Positions 39,439 through 46,984 of a DNA stretch of 64,000 nt are shown piece by piece; positions within the stretch are counted from its first letter, which is position 1, and every line of letters begins with the position of its first letter. A program made the translations under genes and the position numbers. Location: the NCBI RefSeq assembly GCF_003002895.1, contig NZ_PVTI01000003.1:157063-221062 (forward strand), written 5' to 3'. The DNA is from Knoellia remsis. GTDB taxonomy: Bacteria; Actinomycetota; Actinomycetes; Actinomycetales; Dermatophilaceae. The notes below the pieces were generated by a model that was given only the letters and a program-made list of their open reading frames with translations, searched no databases and was not told the origin of the DNA.

Positions 39439-39507
39439 GTGGTCGGGCGCGGACGAGCGGGCAATTGACCGAGGCGACGGTCAGGGCGAGCACCGTCCCC
39501 GGTTCAG

Positions 39508-39909
39508 CTACGCGACGGTGCGGGCGACGGGCAGGCCCTCACCGCGCCATGCGGCGAACCCGCCGATGACGTCGGTGGCCCGCTCGATCCCGATGGAGCG
39601 CAGGGCATCCGCAGCGAGGCTCGACGAGTAGCCCTCCTGGCACAGCACGATGACCCGCAGGTCGTAGGAGGCACCGGGGAGCGAGGCCTCCTGCCGCGGG
39701 TCGAAGCGCCACTCGAGGACGTTGCGCTCGACGTGGATCGGGTTCAGCTCGGGCGCCACCTCGCCTTCTTCGGCTCGCTGCGCGGCCGGTCGTGTGTCCA
39801 CGAGCCACGCTGCGCCGGACCGCACCTCGCGCCACGCATCGCGCGCCGAGACCCGGTCGAGCCGTGAGCGCGCCTCCTCGAGCAGGTCGTCGATTCCCTT
39901 GCCGCTCAC
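39508..39909 (-). CDS. Rhodanese-domain sulfurtransferase
   Basis: 133 aa, single rhodanese domain. The active-site loop is VLCQEGYSSS, with the Cys as persulphide carrier, and the N-terminal CH2A region is WLVDTRP. It overlaps the cysteine dioxygenase stop by 4 bp. It may handle sulphane sulphur released from cysteine or thiosulphate. The pairing with cysteine dioxygenase behind a Cys-codon leader points to a cysteine-level response. Confidence 0.9.
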   Translation of the reverse strand: MSGKGIDDLLEEARSRLDRVSARDAWREVRSGAAWLVDTRPAAQRAEEGEVAPELNPIHVERNVLEWRFDPRQEASLPGASYDLRVIVLCQEGYSSSLAADALRSIGIERATDVIGGFAAWRGEGLPVARTVA

Positions 39910-40406
39910 CAGCTCTCACCTCTCTGCTCGACGCCGGCGGGCACGAGAGCGCCGCCGACGAGGTCGTAGTGCGTCATCTGGTCCAGCCGCGGCGAGTACG
40001 CGTGCACGCTCAGCGCGGTGACGTCGCCGTCGTTGGCCACGTCGTGGACGTGGTTCGGGCCGAAGGTGCGGCCTTCACCCGCAGGCAGGGACCGGTCGTG
40101 AATGGCACCACGCACGACCTGGCTCTCGGTGAGGACGCCACGAACGACCGTGAACGCCCCGCGCGAGCCGCCGTGGTCGTGGAAGCCGGTCGAGGCCCCC
40201 GACGGCCACTCGATGACCCACAGCTGGAGGTGGTGGGTCTGGGCGAGCTGGTGCCAGCGCCGCCCGCCCGGGTCCTCGTGGCGGGCGGGCAGGAGGGCCG
40301 GCAGCTCGGGGTCCGCGGCGAAGAGCCGCGCGACGCGGAGCAGCTGGACGGCAGTGAAGCTGTTGACGCCGGGCAGGGCGTCGGCGACGGGACGTGCGAG
40401 GGTCAT
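39906..40406 (-). CDS. Cysteine dioxygenase (cupin)
   Basis: 166 aa; oxidises cysteine to cysteine sulphinate with O2. The iron ligands appear in STGFHDHGGSRGAF (His-x-His) and GPNHVHDVANDG. The Tyr in VHAYSPRLDQM corresponds to the family's active-site region. GGAG lies about seven bases upstream of ATG 40406. An upstream poly-Cys ORF (40485-40529) likely sets expression by ribosome stalling. It removes excess cysteine, which fits with attenuation by cysteine availability. Confidence 0.92.
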   Translation of the reverse strand: MTLARPVADALPGVNSFTAVQLLRVARLFAADPELPALLPARHEDPGGRRWHQLAQTHHLQLWVIEWPSGASTGFHDHGGSRGAFTVVRGVLTESQVVRGAIHDRSLPAGEGRTFGPNHVHDVANDGDVTALSVHAYSPRLDQMTHYDLVGGALVPAGVEQRGESW

Positions 40407-40484
40407 GGGATTCTCCGAGAGGTCGTCATGGGCCCGCGGCGACGCGGGCGGGGCTGTGGGCTGTGTGAAGGGCGTGCGGCTGGT

Positions 40485-40529
40485 TCAGCGGCAACAGCGA
40501 CAGCGACAGCACATGACGGCAGCGGGCAT
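40485..40529 (-). CDS. Poly-cysteine leader peptide (14 aa), probable attenuator
   Basis: Encodes MPAAVMCCRCRCCR and stops 78 bp before the cysteine dioxygenase start. Five of its last eight codons are Cys and the remaining three are Arg, a composition that will stall ribosomes when charged tRNA-Cys is low. It resembles the poly-Cys short ORFs described in mycobacteria and the Cys-ending leader peptides of Streptomyces sulphur operons. A second start (ATG 40514) gives MCCRCRCCR. Function is inferred from position and composition. Confidence 0.75.
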   Translation of the reverse strand: MPAAVMCCRCRCCR

Positions 40530-40688
40530 GACCGGGAGTGTCCGGAGCGCTGCGGTCGACGACATGCCGGGAGCACATCACGACAGCCCCGGGGTGGTCC
40601 ACCACGAACCGTGGCCATCTCACGGACTGGGCGGGACGGCATACGAGGGGCGACCGGCCGGCCTACGCGTCAATCGGGCCGCGGACAG

Positions 40689-40732
40689 GACAACGGCGCC
40701 GCATCCCGGGATGGGAAGACGGCGCCGTTGTC
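40689..40732 (-). terminator. Terminator of the whiB7 operon
   Basis: 13-bp perfect stem (40689-40701 with 40720-40732) downstream of the small basic-protein gene. It is strong enough to end the whiB7 transcript before the cysteine dioxygenase leader. Confidence 0.8.
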
Positions 40733-40753
40733 GGACTGGCTCGTTCGGTCGGC

Positions 40754-40885
40754 TCAGCGCACGAGCATGCGGGCCTCGACGCGCATCCGTTCGCGCTCGA
40801 GGTGCTGCTGCGCCCGGCGCTGCGCCTCGTGGGCGCGGCGCTCGTGCACGGTGCGACGAACCTGCTGCATTCGCCTGCGGTACAT
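40754..40885 (-). CDS. Small basic protein downstream of whiB7 (43 aa)
   Basis: Encodes a 43-aa, Arg/Gln/Glu-rich, probably helical peptide (MYRRRMQQVRRTVHERRAHE, then further Arg/Glu repeats ending RMLVR). AAGGAG is five bases upstream of ATG 40885. It begins 51 bp after whiB7 on the same strand and ends before the terminator, so it should be induced with whiB7. I know of no named family. It could bind RNA or the ribosome, but this is speculation from charge and context. Confidence 0.7.
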   Translation of the reverse strand: MYRRRMQQVRRTVHERRAHEAQRRAQQHLERERMRVEARMLVR

Positions 40886-40936
40886 GGTTGCTCCTTGACG
40901 GGATGTCGATGGTCATGGCGGTCGGCGCCGGCCAGC

Positions 40937-41224
40937 TCAGGCCGCGACCGTGTCCTTGCGGGGCCGGCCACGCGGCCGCTTCCGCGGGATGACGACGCCG
41001 TTCTCGAACAGCTCGCCTCCCCAGACCCCCCACGGCTCACGCCGCTCGAGGGCTCCGGCAAGGCACGCGGTCCGGATCGGGCACGTGACACAGAGGGTCT
41101 TGGCGAACTCGACACCGTCGGGGGTGTCGGCGAACCAGATCTCCGGGTCGTACTCGCGACACGGCACGGCGTCACCGAGGTCGGCAGTGCACTCCTGTGC
41201 GTCGATGAGGTCGGTCAGCTGCAC
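40937..41224 (-). CDS. whiB7: WhiB7 transcription factor
   Basis: 95-aa [4Fe-4S] Wbl regulator of intrinsic antibiotic resistance. The four cluster Cys appear in QECTADL, VPCREYD and LCVTCPIRTAC. The turn EPWGVWGGE and the C-terminal AT-hook RPRGRPRK identify WhiB7 rather than other Wbl proteins. It binds SigA and AT-rich DNA upstream of -35. GTG 41224 has AAGGAGG nine bases upstream. Expression is controlled by the long attenuator leader. Confidence 0.96.
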   Translation of the reverse strand: MQLTDLIDAQECTADLGDAVPCREYDPEIWFADTPDGVEFAKTLCVTCPIRTACLAGALERREPWGVWGGELFENGVVIPRKRPRGRPRKDTVAA

Positions 41225-41324
41225 GTGGAGTCACCTCCTTCTCCGCCTTCGTGGGGCGGGGTTGTCGTTGCGTCGGGTGAAAGGTGGTCGTGTGGATCGA
41301 CGGACTTTCGACAACGGGACACGA

Positions 41325-41359
41325 AAAAGGCCGCGGATCCCGGGTGGGTTCCGCGGCCT
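41325..41359 (-). terminator. whiB7 leader attenuator (intrinsic terminator)
   Basis: Transcribed on the minus strand as GGCCGCGGA-N12-TCCGCGGCC followed by five U. It lies about 100 nt before whiB7 and 22 nt after the leader ORF stop, the ideal place for translation-controlled termination. Confidence 0.9.
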
Positions 41360-41380
41360 CGTGGCCTTGTCGCTGCTGGT

Positions 41381-41611
41381 CTACAGCGGCGACGCCAAGG
41401 AGGCGGCGGACAGATCACCCGTGTTCAGGTCGAAGGCACCATCGGCGCGGCGGCCGGCCGGGGAAGCGGCGGCGGCCTTCATGCCGGCAGCGGACACACC
41501 GGTGCCCTGAACCGGGACGGCGATGGGCGCGAGGGTCGGCAGGGCGCCCTGGTGCTCACGCGTGCGGAACGGGACGGTGTAGTCCGTCGCGATGCTCTTC
41601 GTGCTCTCCAT
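41381..41611 (-). CDS. whiB7 leader ORF (76 aa), ribosome-sensing
   Basis: 76-codon ORF with GAGGAGG ten bases upstream of its ATG. It starts MESTKSIATDYTVPF and becomes Ala/Ser/Pro-rich. The stop is only 22 nt before the intrinsic terminator. In WhiB7 systems of mycobacteria and Streptomyces, antibiotic-stalled ribosomes in a leader ORF allow read-through; this leader is far longer than the usual short upstream ORFs. The peptide may itself be stable. No conserved domain was recognised. Confidence 0.72.
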   Translation of the reverse strand: MESTKSIATDYTVPFRTREHQGALPTLAPIAVPVQGTGVSAAGMKAAAASPAGRRADGAFDLNTGDLSAASLASPL

Positions 41612-41687
41612 AGCGGCCAACCCTCCTCACTGCTCTCGGATGAATATCTGACGCAAGACGCGACAACTCGTCGCGGCTTGTGCGTTC

Positions 41688-41738
41688 AGGCTAGGGGACC
41701 GCGAGGACGGCGTGCAACGCAATTAATCGGTTGATTTT
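41688..41738 (-). promoter_or_regulatory. Candidate WhiB7-dependent promoter of whiB7
   Basis: On the minus strand an AT-rich block (AAAATCAACCGATTAAT, complement of 41722-41738) lies just upstream of a TTGCAC -35 (41712-41717), an 18-bp spacer and a TAGCCT -10 (41688-41693). This matches the architecture of WhiB7-activated promoters. The leader would be about 455 nt. Confidence 0.72.
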
Positions 41739-41751
41739 GCGCCAGCAAGCG

Positions 41752-43950
41752 TCAGCGGCCGGATTCCGTTGCAGGAGAGTCGGATTCGTCGTCAAAAATT
41801 GTTGGCGAATCCGCGGTCCGTTCGGGCGGTTCGGGCTCGCCGCCGGAGAGGATCGCAAGCACCTGCGGGCCGTAGAGGTCGAGCTTGCGCTGCCCGACCC
41901 CGCGGATCGTCGCGAGCGAGCCGAGGTCCGAGGGCGTGTGCTCGGCGATCGCGGTGAGCGTCGCGTCGGTGAAGACGACGTATGCCGGCACGCTCGCCTC
42001 TCGGGCCGTCTCGAGTCGCCAGTCGCGCAGGCGCTCGAACAACGCCTCGTCATAGGTCGCGGGACAGGCCGCGCACCGGCCGACGGTGCGCTCCGCCGCA
42101 CTCGTCAGCTCGGCGCCGCAGGTCCGGCAGGTGCTGCGGCGCGGGGTCGACGCCGCACGCCCCGACGACCCGCCACCGCGCCGCGACGAACCCTTGGGAC
42201 GAGAGCGCGCGCCTTCGCCGAGGATGCTCGCCGTGCCGTCGAGGAAGCGCGACGGGCGCCGGGTGGCCCGTGCGCCCGGCGTGCGCGCGCCAGCCCAGGA
42301 CAGGACGAGCCGGTCGCGCGCACGGGTCACGCCGACATAGAGCAGGCGCCGCTCCTCCTCGATCTCGTCGGGTGTCTCGGCCATCGTGATCGGCAGGTAG
42401 CCGTCGGAGCAGCCGATGAGGAAGACCGTCCCCCACTCGAGCCCCTTGGCGGCGTGGAGCGAGGCGAGGGTGACCCCTTGAACCGAGGGGGCGTGCTGGG
42501 CGGCGATGCGCTCGTCGAGCTCGCGCACGAGGACCGGCATTCGCGCCTCGGCGTCGGCCGCGTGCACGTCGTCGGCGAGGGCGGCGAGCGCCGACAGCGA
42601 CTCCCAGCGCTCGCGCGCCGCTCCACCGGCTGCCGGGGCCTCACGCGACCAGCCGGCGCCGAGCAGGACGTCGCGCACGAGGTCGGGCAGCGGCACGGAG
42701 CCGTCGTCGGAGCGGGCCGCACCGCGCAGCAGGACGACGGCGTCGCGCACCTCCTTGCGCTGGAAGAACCGCTCACCGCCGCGCACGAGGTAGGGGATGC
42801 CGCGCTCGGCGAGCGCCGACTCGACGGCCTCCGACTGACCGTTGGTCCGGAACAGGACGGCGATGTCCGCCGGTGCCGTGCCGGAGCCGATCAGCTCACC
42901 GATGCGGGTCGCGACGGCGGCCGCCTCGGCCGGGTCGTCGGGGTGTGACAGCAGCTCGGGGCCAGGACCGCCGGGTCGCTGCGCCTCGAGCACGACCGAC
43001 CCACTGCGCCGGCCTCCGCCGGGGGTGCGCAGCACGAGGTTCGCCAGGCCGACGATCTCGGGAGTCGACCGGTAGTTGCGCACGAGCTCGACTCGCTGCG
43101 CCCCCGGGTGACGCGAGGTGAACCCGAGCAGGTGCGCCGGGGAGGCGCCGGTGAACGAGTAGATCGTCTGGGCCGGGTCGCCGACGACGCAGACGTCGTG
43201 CCGCCCCCCGAGCCAGAGCTCGAGCAGCCGCTGCTGGAGCGCGTTGACGTCCTGGTACTCGTCGACGACGAACGAGCGGTACTGCTCGCGCACCGCCCGC
43301 GCGACCGTGTCGTTCTCCTCGAGGATGCCGACGAGGACGAGCAGGACGTCCTCGAAGTCGATGACGCCGCGCTCGGCCTTGACCTCCTCGTAGGCCGCGA
43401 TGACCCGGGCCATCGCGGTGAGGTCGAGACCGGGCGCCTCACGCCCCACGCGACGCGCGCCCGCGGCATACGACTCGCTCGTCAGCATGCTCACCTTGGC
43501 CCACTCGACCTCGGCGGCGAGGTCGCGGATGCCGGTGCGGTCGAAGCGCATCCGCAGTCGCGATGCGGCCTCGGCGACCGCGCCGGCCTTCTGTGGCATG
43601 ACCTCCGGCGCCGCCCCGCCGATCGCCTGCGGCCAGAAGTAGTGCAGCTGCCGCAGGGCCGCGGCGTGGAACGTGCGCGCCTGCACGCCACCGACGCCGA
43701 GGTCGCGCAGGCGGGTGCGCATCTCCCCCGCCGCGCGCGCGGTGAAGGTGACCGCGAGCGTGCGCTGCGGCTGCACGGCACCGGAGAGGACGGCATACGC
43801 GATGCGGTGGGTGATGGCGCGAGTCTTGCCCGTGCCAGCACCGGCGAGGACGACCATGGGCCCGGTGGGGTTGGCGGCGACCTCGCGCTGCTCCGGGTCG
43901 AGGCCCTCGAGCACCGCGTCGGCGGACGGGTGTGCAGGCAGGGAGGTCAT
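41752..43950 (-). CDS. uvrD2: UvrD2 superfamily I DNA helicase with HRDC domain
   Basis: 732 aa. Walker A GAGTGKT, motif II VVDEYQDVNA, motif III VVGDPAQTIYSF, motif VI YVGVTRARDRL. After the helicase core comes a tetracysteine element (CRTCGAEL and CAACPATY) and a C-terminal HRDC domain (TPSDLGSLATIRGVGQRKLDLYG), the UvrD2 arrangement of mycobacteria. It has 3'-5' helicase activity, with the cysteine module coupling ATPase to unwinding. ATG 43950 is taken because upstream codons are Pro/Arg-rich. Confidence 0.95.
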   Translation of the reverse strand: MTSLPAHPSADAVLEGLDPEQREVAANPTGPMVVLAGAGTGKTRAITHRIAYAVLSGAVQPQRTLAVTFTARAAGEMRTRLRDLGVGGVQARTFHAAALRQLHYFWPQAIGGAAPEVMPQKAGAVAEAASRLRMRFDRTGIRDLAAEVEWAKVSMLTSESYAAGARRVGREAPGLDLTAMARVIAAYEEVKAERGVIDFEDVLLVLVGILEENDTVARAVREQYRSFVVDEYQDVNALQQRLLELWLGGRHDVCVVGDPAQTIYSFTGASPAHLLGFTSRHPGAQRVELVRNYRSTPEIVGLANLVLRTPGGGRRSGSVVLEAQRPGGPGPELLSHPDDPAEAAAVATRIGELIGSGTAPADIAVLFRTNGQSEAVESALAERGIPYLVRGGERFFQRKEVRDAVVLLRGAARSDDGSVPLPDLVRDVLLGAGWSREAPAAGGAARERWESLSALAALADDVHAADAEARMPVLVRELDERIAAQHAPSVQGVTLASLHAAKGLEWGTVFLIGCSDGYLPITMAETPDEIEEERRLLYVGVTRARDRLVLSWAGARTPGARATRRPSRFLDGTASILGEGARSRPKGSSRRGGGSSGRAASTPRRSTCRTCGAELTSAAERTVGRCAACPATYDEALFERLRDWRLETAREASVPAYVVFTDATLTAIAEHTPSDLGSLATIRGVGQRKLDLYGPQVLAILSGGEPEPPERTADSPTIFDDESDSPATESGR

Positions 43951-44008
43951 CGATGCGATCCTAGGTGCCGGGTCCGACGACCCCCTCAGACCATCCACAG
44001 GAGCCCTC

Positions 44009-44269
44009 GTGAGCCAGAGCATCCCCGCCCCCGGAACCGTGACGATGTACTCGACGACGTGGTGCGGCTACTGCCGCCGGCTCAAGTCGCAGCTCGACCG
44101 CGAGGGCATCGGCGTCGACGTCGTCGACATCGAGCGCGACGAGGACGCGGCCGTCTACGTGATGCAGGTCAACGGCGGCAACCAGACGGTGCCGACGGTC
44201 GTCTTCCCCGACGGGACGGCAGCCACGAACCCGTCGCTCGCCGAGGTCAAGCAGCGCCTCGGCGCCTGA
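44009..44269 (+). CDS. mrx1: Mycoredoxin-1 (glutaredoxin fold)
   Basis: 86 aa. WCGYC is the mycoredoxin active site, and TVPTVVFPDG is the cis-Pro segment. It reduces mixed disulphides with mycothiol. It diverges from uvrD2, as in the Rv3198A context. GTG 44009 has CAGGAG upstream. It is a typical SigR-regulon gene, but I see no GGAAT-N18-GTT promoter directly upstream. Confidence 0.92.
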   Translation: MSQSIPAPGTVTMYSTTWCGYCRRLKSQLDREGIGVDVVDIERDEDAAVYVMQVNGGNQTVPTVVFPDGTAATNPSLAEVKQRLGA

Positions 44270-44340
44270 CTCCGCTCTCCCGGCAAGCGCCCGGGACCAC
44301 GCGGCTCCGCCACTGACGCGACCACGCGGCACACCGGTCG

Positions 44341-45366
44341 TCAGCGACGCAGTGACGTCTCGGGAGCGTCGATCTCCTCGCCGAACCAGTGCTCGATGAG
44401 CCGGCGGGCGATCGAGATGCGTGAGCTGATCCGCAGCGACCCGTCGGCGACGGCTGCGGCCAGCTCGTCGCGGGTGAACCACCGTGCGTCCTCGATCTCG
44501 CTCTCCTGCAGGGTCAGCGCGGTCGACGTCGCCCGCGCCGTGAACCCGACCATGAGCGAGGACGGGAACGGCCACGGCTGGTCGCCGAGGTAGGTCACGT
44601 CCTCGACGACGATCCCCACCTCCTCGTGCACCTCGCGGGCCACGGCTGCCGCCAGACTCTCCCCCGGCTCGACGAACCCCGCGAGCACGGACATACCCTG
44701 CGGCGCGAACCCGACGCCGCGCGCGAGCAGCAGCCGGTCGTCGGCGTCGACGACGGACATGATGACGGCGGGGTCGGTGCGCGGGTAGTGCTCGCTCTCG
44801 TCCACGGGGCAGACCCGGATCCACCCGGAGTGCGCCGGCTCCGTCGGCGCCCCGCACTGCGAGCAGAACCGGTGTCGCCGGTGCCAGTTCGCGAGCCCGG
44901 TGGCCGTGGTGAGGATGCCCGCGTCGAGGTCGCCGAGCCGGGCGCCGATGCCGCGCAGCCCCCGCCGCCTCGGGTCGTCGGGTCGCGCCGTGGTCTCGTC
45001 CGCGACGGAGAGCAGGTATGCCGTCCCGCCCACCTCTGCGTCGTGCCCGAGGTACACCACGAGCCGGTCGCGGTCGACCGGCTCGGGCGAGCGGTAGCGG
45101 AGCCGGAGCTCCGCCGGCTCGGCCGGCTCGCTCAGCCCGGACGCCGTGCCGGAGACCCCACGGTCACGGCCCGTCGAGCCGTCGCTGCCACCGACCTCCT
45201 CGACCTCGGCGCGACCGTCGACGAGCTCGAGGACGCGAGTGGCGACGTCGTCGAGGAGGACGTCGAGGAGACCGGGTTCGGTGCGCAGCTCACTGTGCCG
45301 GTCGAGACCACCACGAGAGAGCGCCAGGGACGGAAGACTCGCTGCTGCACGGGCCACGTTCACCAC
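44341..45366 (-). CDS. nudC: NAD+ diphosphatase NudC
   Basis: 341 aa; hydrolyses NADH/NAD and de-caps NAD-capped RNA in bacteria. Zinc cysteines: FCSQCG and a later Cys in RVCPVD; the fourth ligand position holds Ser/Glu-His (DESEHYPR), so the site is non-canonical. The Nudix box begins GFVEPGES and ends REVHEEVG, and the NudC family SQPWPFP motif reads DQPWPFP here. Several GTG starts cluster at 45357-45366; 45366 is chosen, 45363 is equally possible. Confidence 0.92.
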   Translation of the reverse strand: MVNVARAAASLPSLALSRGGLDRHSELRTEPGLLDVLLDDVATRVLELVDGRAEVEEVGGSDGSTGRDRGVSGTASGLSEPAEPAELRLRYRSPEPVDRDRLVVYLGHDAEVGGTAYLLSVADETTARPDDPRRRGLRGIGARLGDLDAGILTTATGLANWHRRHRFCSQCGAPTEPAHSGWIRVCPVDESEHYPRTDPAVIMSVVDADDRLLLARGVGFAPQGMSVLAGFVEPGESLAAAVAREVHEEVGIVVEDVTYLGDQPWPFPSSLMVGFTARATSTALTLQESEIEDARWFTRDELAAAVADGSLRISSRISIARRLIEHWFGEEIDAPETSLRR

Positions 45367-45397
45367 CCTAGAGGGGCACACGGCATACGGTGAACGG

Positions 45398-46984
45398 GTG
45401 GAACGCACCCCGACCCTTCTCGCCGCCCTGGCGAGCGCCGCCGTCCCGGGCCTGGACCCGGTGAGCGTCGAGGCGCTGCCGAGCGTGCCGCACCAGGACT
45501 ACGACGTCGCCTTCGTCTCGGACAGCGAGCACCGGCGCTGGGTGGTGCGGGCGCCGAGAAGCGAGGCGGCGGGGGCGCGCATGGACCTCACCGTGCCGCT
45601 GCTCCAGCTCATCGCCCGCCGGCTGCCGTTCGCGGTGCCGTCGCCGCGCGGGTTCGTCGAGCTGCGCGAGGGCGGCCGGGCGATGGTCTACCCGTTCCTG
45701 CCGGGGCACAACCTCGCCTTCGACGAGCTGCCGCCCGGGGCCGGCCCGGCCGCCGACCTCGGCCGCTCGCTCGCCGCGCTGCACAACCTCGACGTCCGGC
45801 TCTTCGACGAGGCCGGCGTCCCGACCTACGACACCGACGCCTACCGCACGCGCCGACTCGCCGAGCTCGACCGGGCAGCCGAGTCGGGCCGCGTCCCCAC
45901 TGCTCTGCTCACGCGCTGGGAGAAGGCGCTCGAGGACGTCGCGCTGTGGCGGTTCGCCCCGACCCCGACCCATGGGGACCTCACCGGCGACCAGGTGCTC
46001 GCGGTCTTCGAGGACGACCACGACGCCGCCACCGGCCGGATCCGCGGGCTCACGGGCTGGGAGGACGCCAAGGTCGCCGACCCCGCCGATGACTTCGCCG
46101 CCCTCGTCCACGAGGCCGACGAGGCCACGGTCGAGACGGTGCTCGAGGCCTATGCCCACTCGCGCGTCGAGCGGCCCGACCCCAACCTGCTCGTGCGCGC
46201 CCGGCTCGTCGGCGAGCTCGGCATCCTCGGCGAGCTCATGCGCGCCGAGGCGCGCGGCGACGTCGCCGCGGTCGACGCGCTGTCCACCCAGCTGCGCCGG
46301 CTCGACGACGAGGTGCACGCCGAGGACCCCAGCGACGACTACCGCCGCACGTCCCTCACGCCGGTCGCGCTGCGGCAGCGGGCCACCCCGCCGCCGGTCG
46401 TGGTCGAGGAGGACGACGACGACGAGCTGGTCGACGTCACCGCGGACGACGAGTACACCGACGACGAGACCGTCGAGGACGAGAGCGCCGAGGACGACGT
46501 GCTCGTGGCGGACCACGATCTCGAACCCGACGGTGAGCCCGACGACGACCTGCAGGACGACGCGTTCCCCGACGACCACCTGCGGGACAACGAACTCCAG
46601 GACGACGAGCTGACCGACGTCGTCGAGGTCTCCCACGAGGAGGTCGTGCCGGTGTCGGTCGACGAGGACGTGCCCGATCCCGAGGGCGTCCCGAGCCGAG
46701 CTGAGGTGACCGGCCACGAGAAAACCGCGGACCCCGAGGACCTGGCCGAGTCCACCTCCCTGGACCCGCAGGGTGCGCCGGACTCGGCGAACGAGCCGGA
46801 CCCGGAGGACCTCACACAGGATGTCCCGGACGACGAGGCGGTCACCCGCGAGATCCCCATCCGACCGGCCGCCGCGACTCCCGACGTCGAGGAGGTCGAG
46901 GAGGTCGAGGACGTGGAGTTCACGCCTCGCAGCTTCGGTCGCGACGACCTCACGGACGAGGAACCGCCGCGAGGAGAGCGCTGA
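45398..46984 (+). CDS. APH-fold kinase-like protein with long acidic tail, possible pseudokinase
   Basis: 528 aa: an aminoglycoside-phosphotransferase-fold N-terminal half (about residues 1-310) and a disordered acidic C-terminal half of over 200 residues rich in Asp, Glu, Val and Pro. The HGD loop is intact (HGDLTGDQVL), but the usual Asn is Gln, and the metal-binding D of IDW is Gly (LTGWEDAKVADPADD). It is therefore likely inactive or altered as a kinase. GTG 45398 follows a TACGGT -10-like box in the octamer. Its 3' end overlaps adnB by 35 bp, tail to tail. Confidence 0.8.
   Translation: MERTPTLLAALASAAVPGLDPVSVEALPSVPHQDYDVAFVSDSEHRRWVVRAPRSEAAGARMDLTVPLLQLIARRLPFAVPSPRGFVELREGGRAMVYPFLPGHNLAFDELPPGAGPAADLGRSLAALHNLDVRLFDEAGVPTYDTDAYRTRRLAELDRAAESGRVPTALLTRWEKALEDVALWRFAPTPTHGDLTGDQVLAVFEDDHDAATGRIRGLTGWEDAKVADPADDFAALVHEADEATVETVLEAYAHSRVERPDPNLLVRARLVGELGILGELMRAEARGDVAAVDALSTQLRRLDDEVHAEDPSDDYRRTSLTPVALRQRATPPPVVVEEDDDDELVDVTADDEYTDDETVEDESAEDDVLVADHDLEPDGEPDDDLQDDAFPDDHLRDNELQDDELTDVVEVSHEEVVPVSVDEDVPDPEGVPSRAEVTGHEKTADPEDLAESTSLDPQGAPDSANEPDPEDLTQDVPDDEAVTREIPIRPAAATPDVEEVEEVEDVEFTPRSFGRDDLTDEEPPRGER

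Noticed and set aside
40403..40642. 79-codon and 65-codon frames upstream of cysteine dioxygenase
   Set aside because: They have no ribosome site or conserved sequence; the short poly-Cys frame in another phase is the better explanation.
42061..42140. Tetracysteine segment as a separate small zinc-finger gene
   Set aside because: It is in frame within uvrD2 and matches the cysteine linker of actinobacterial UvrD2.
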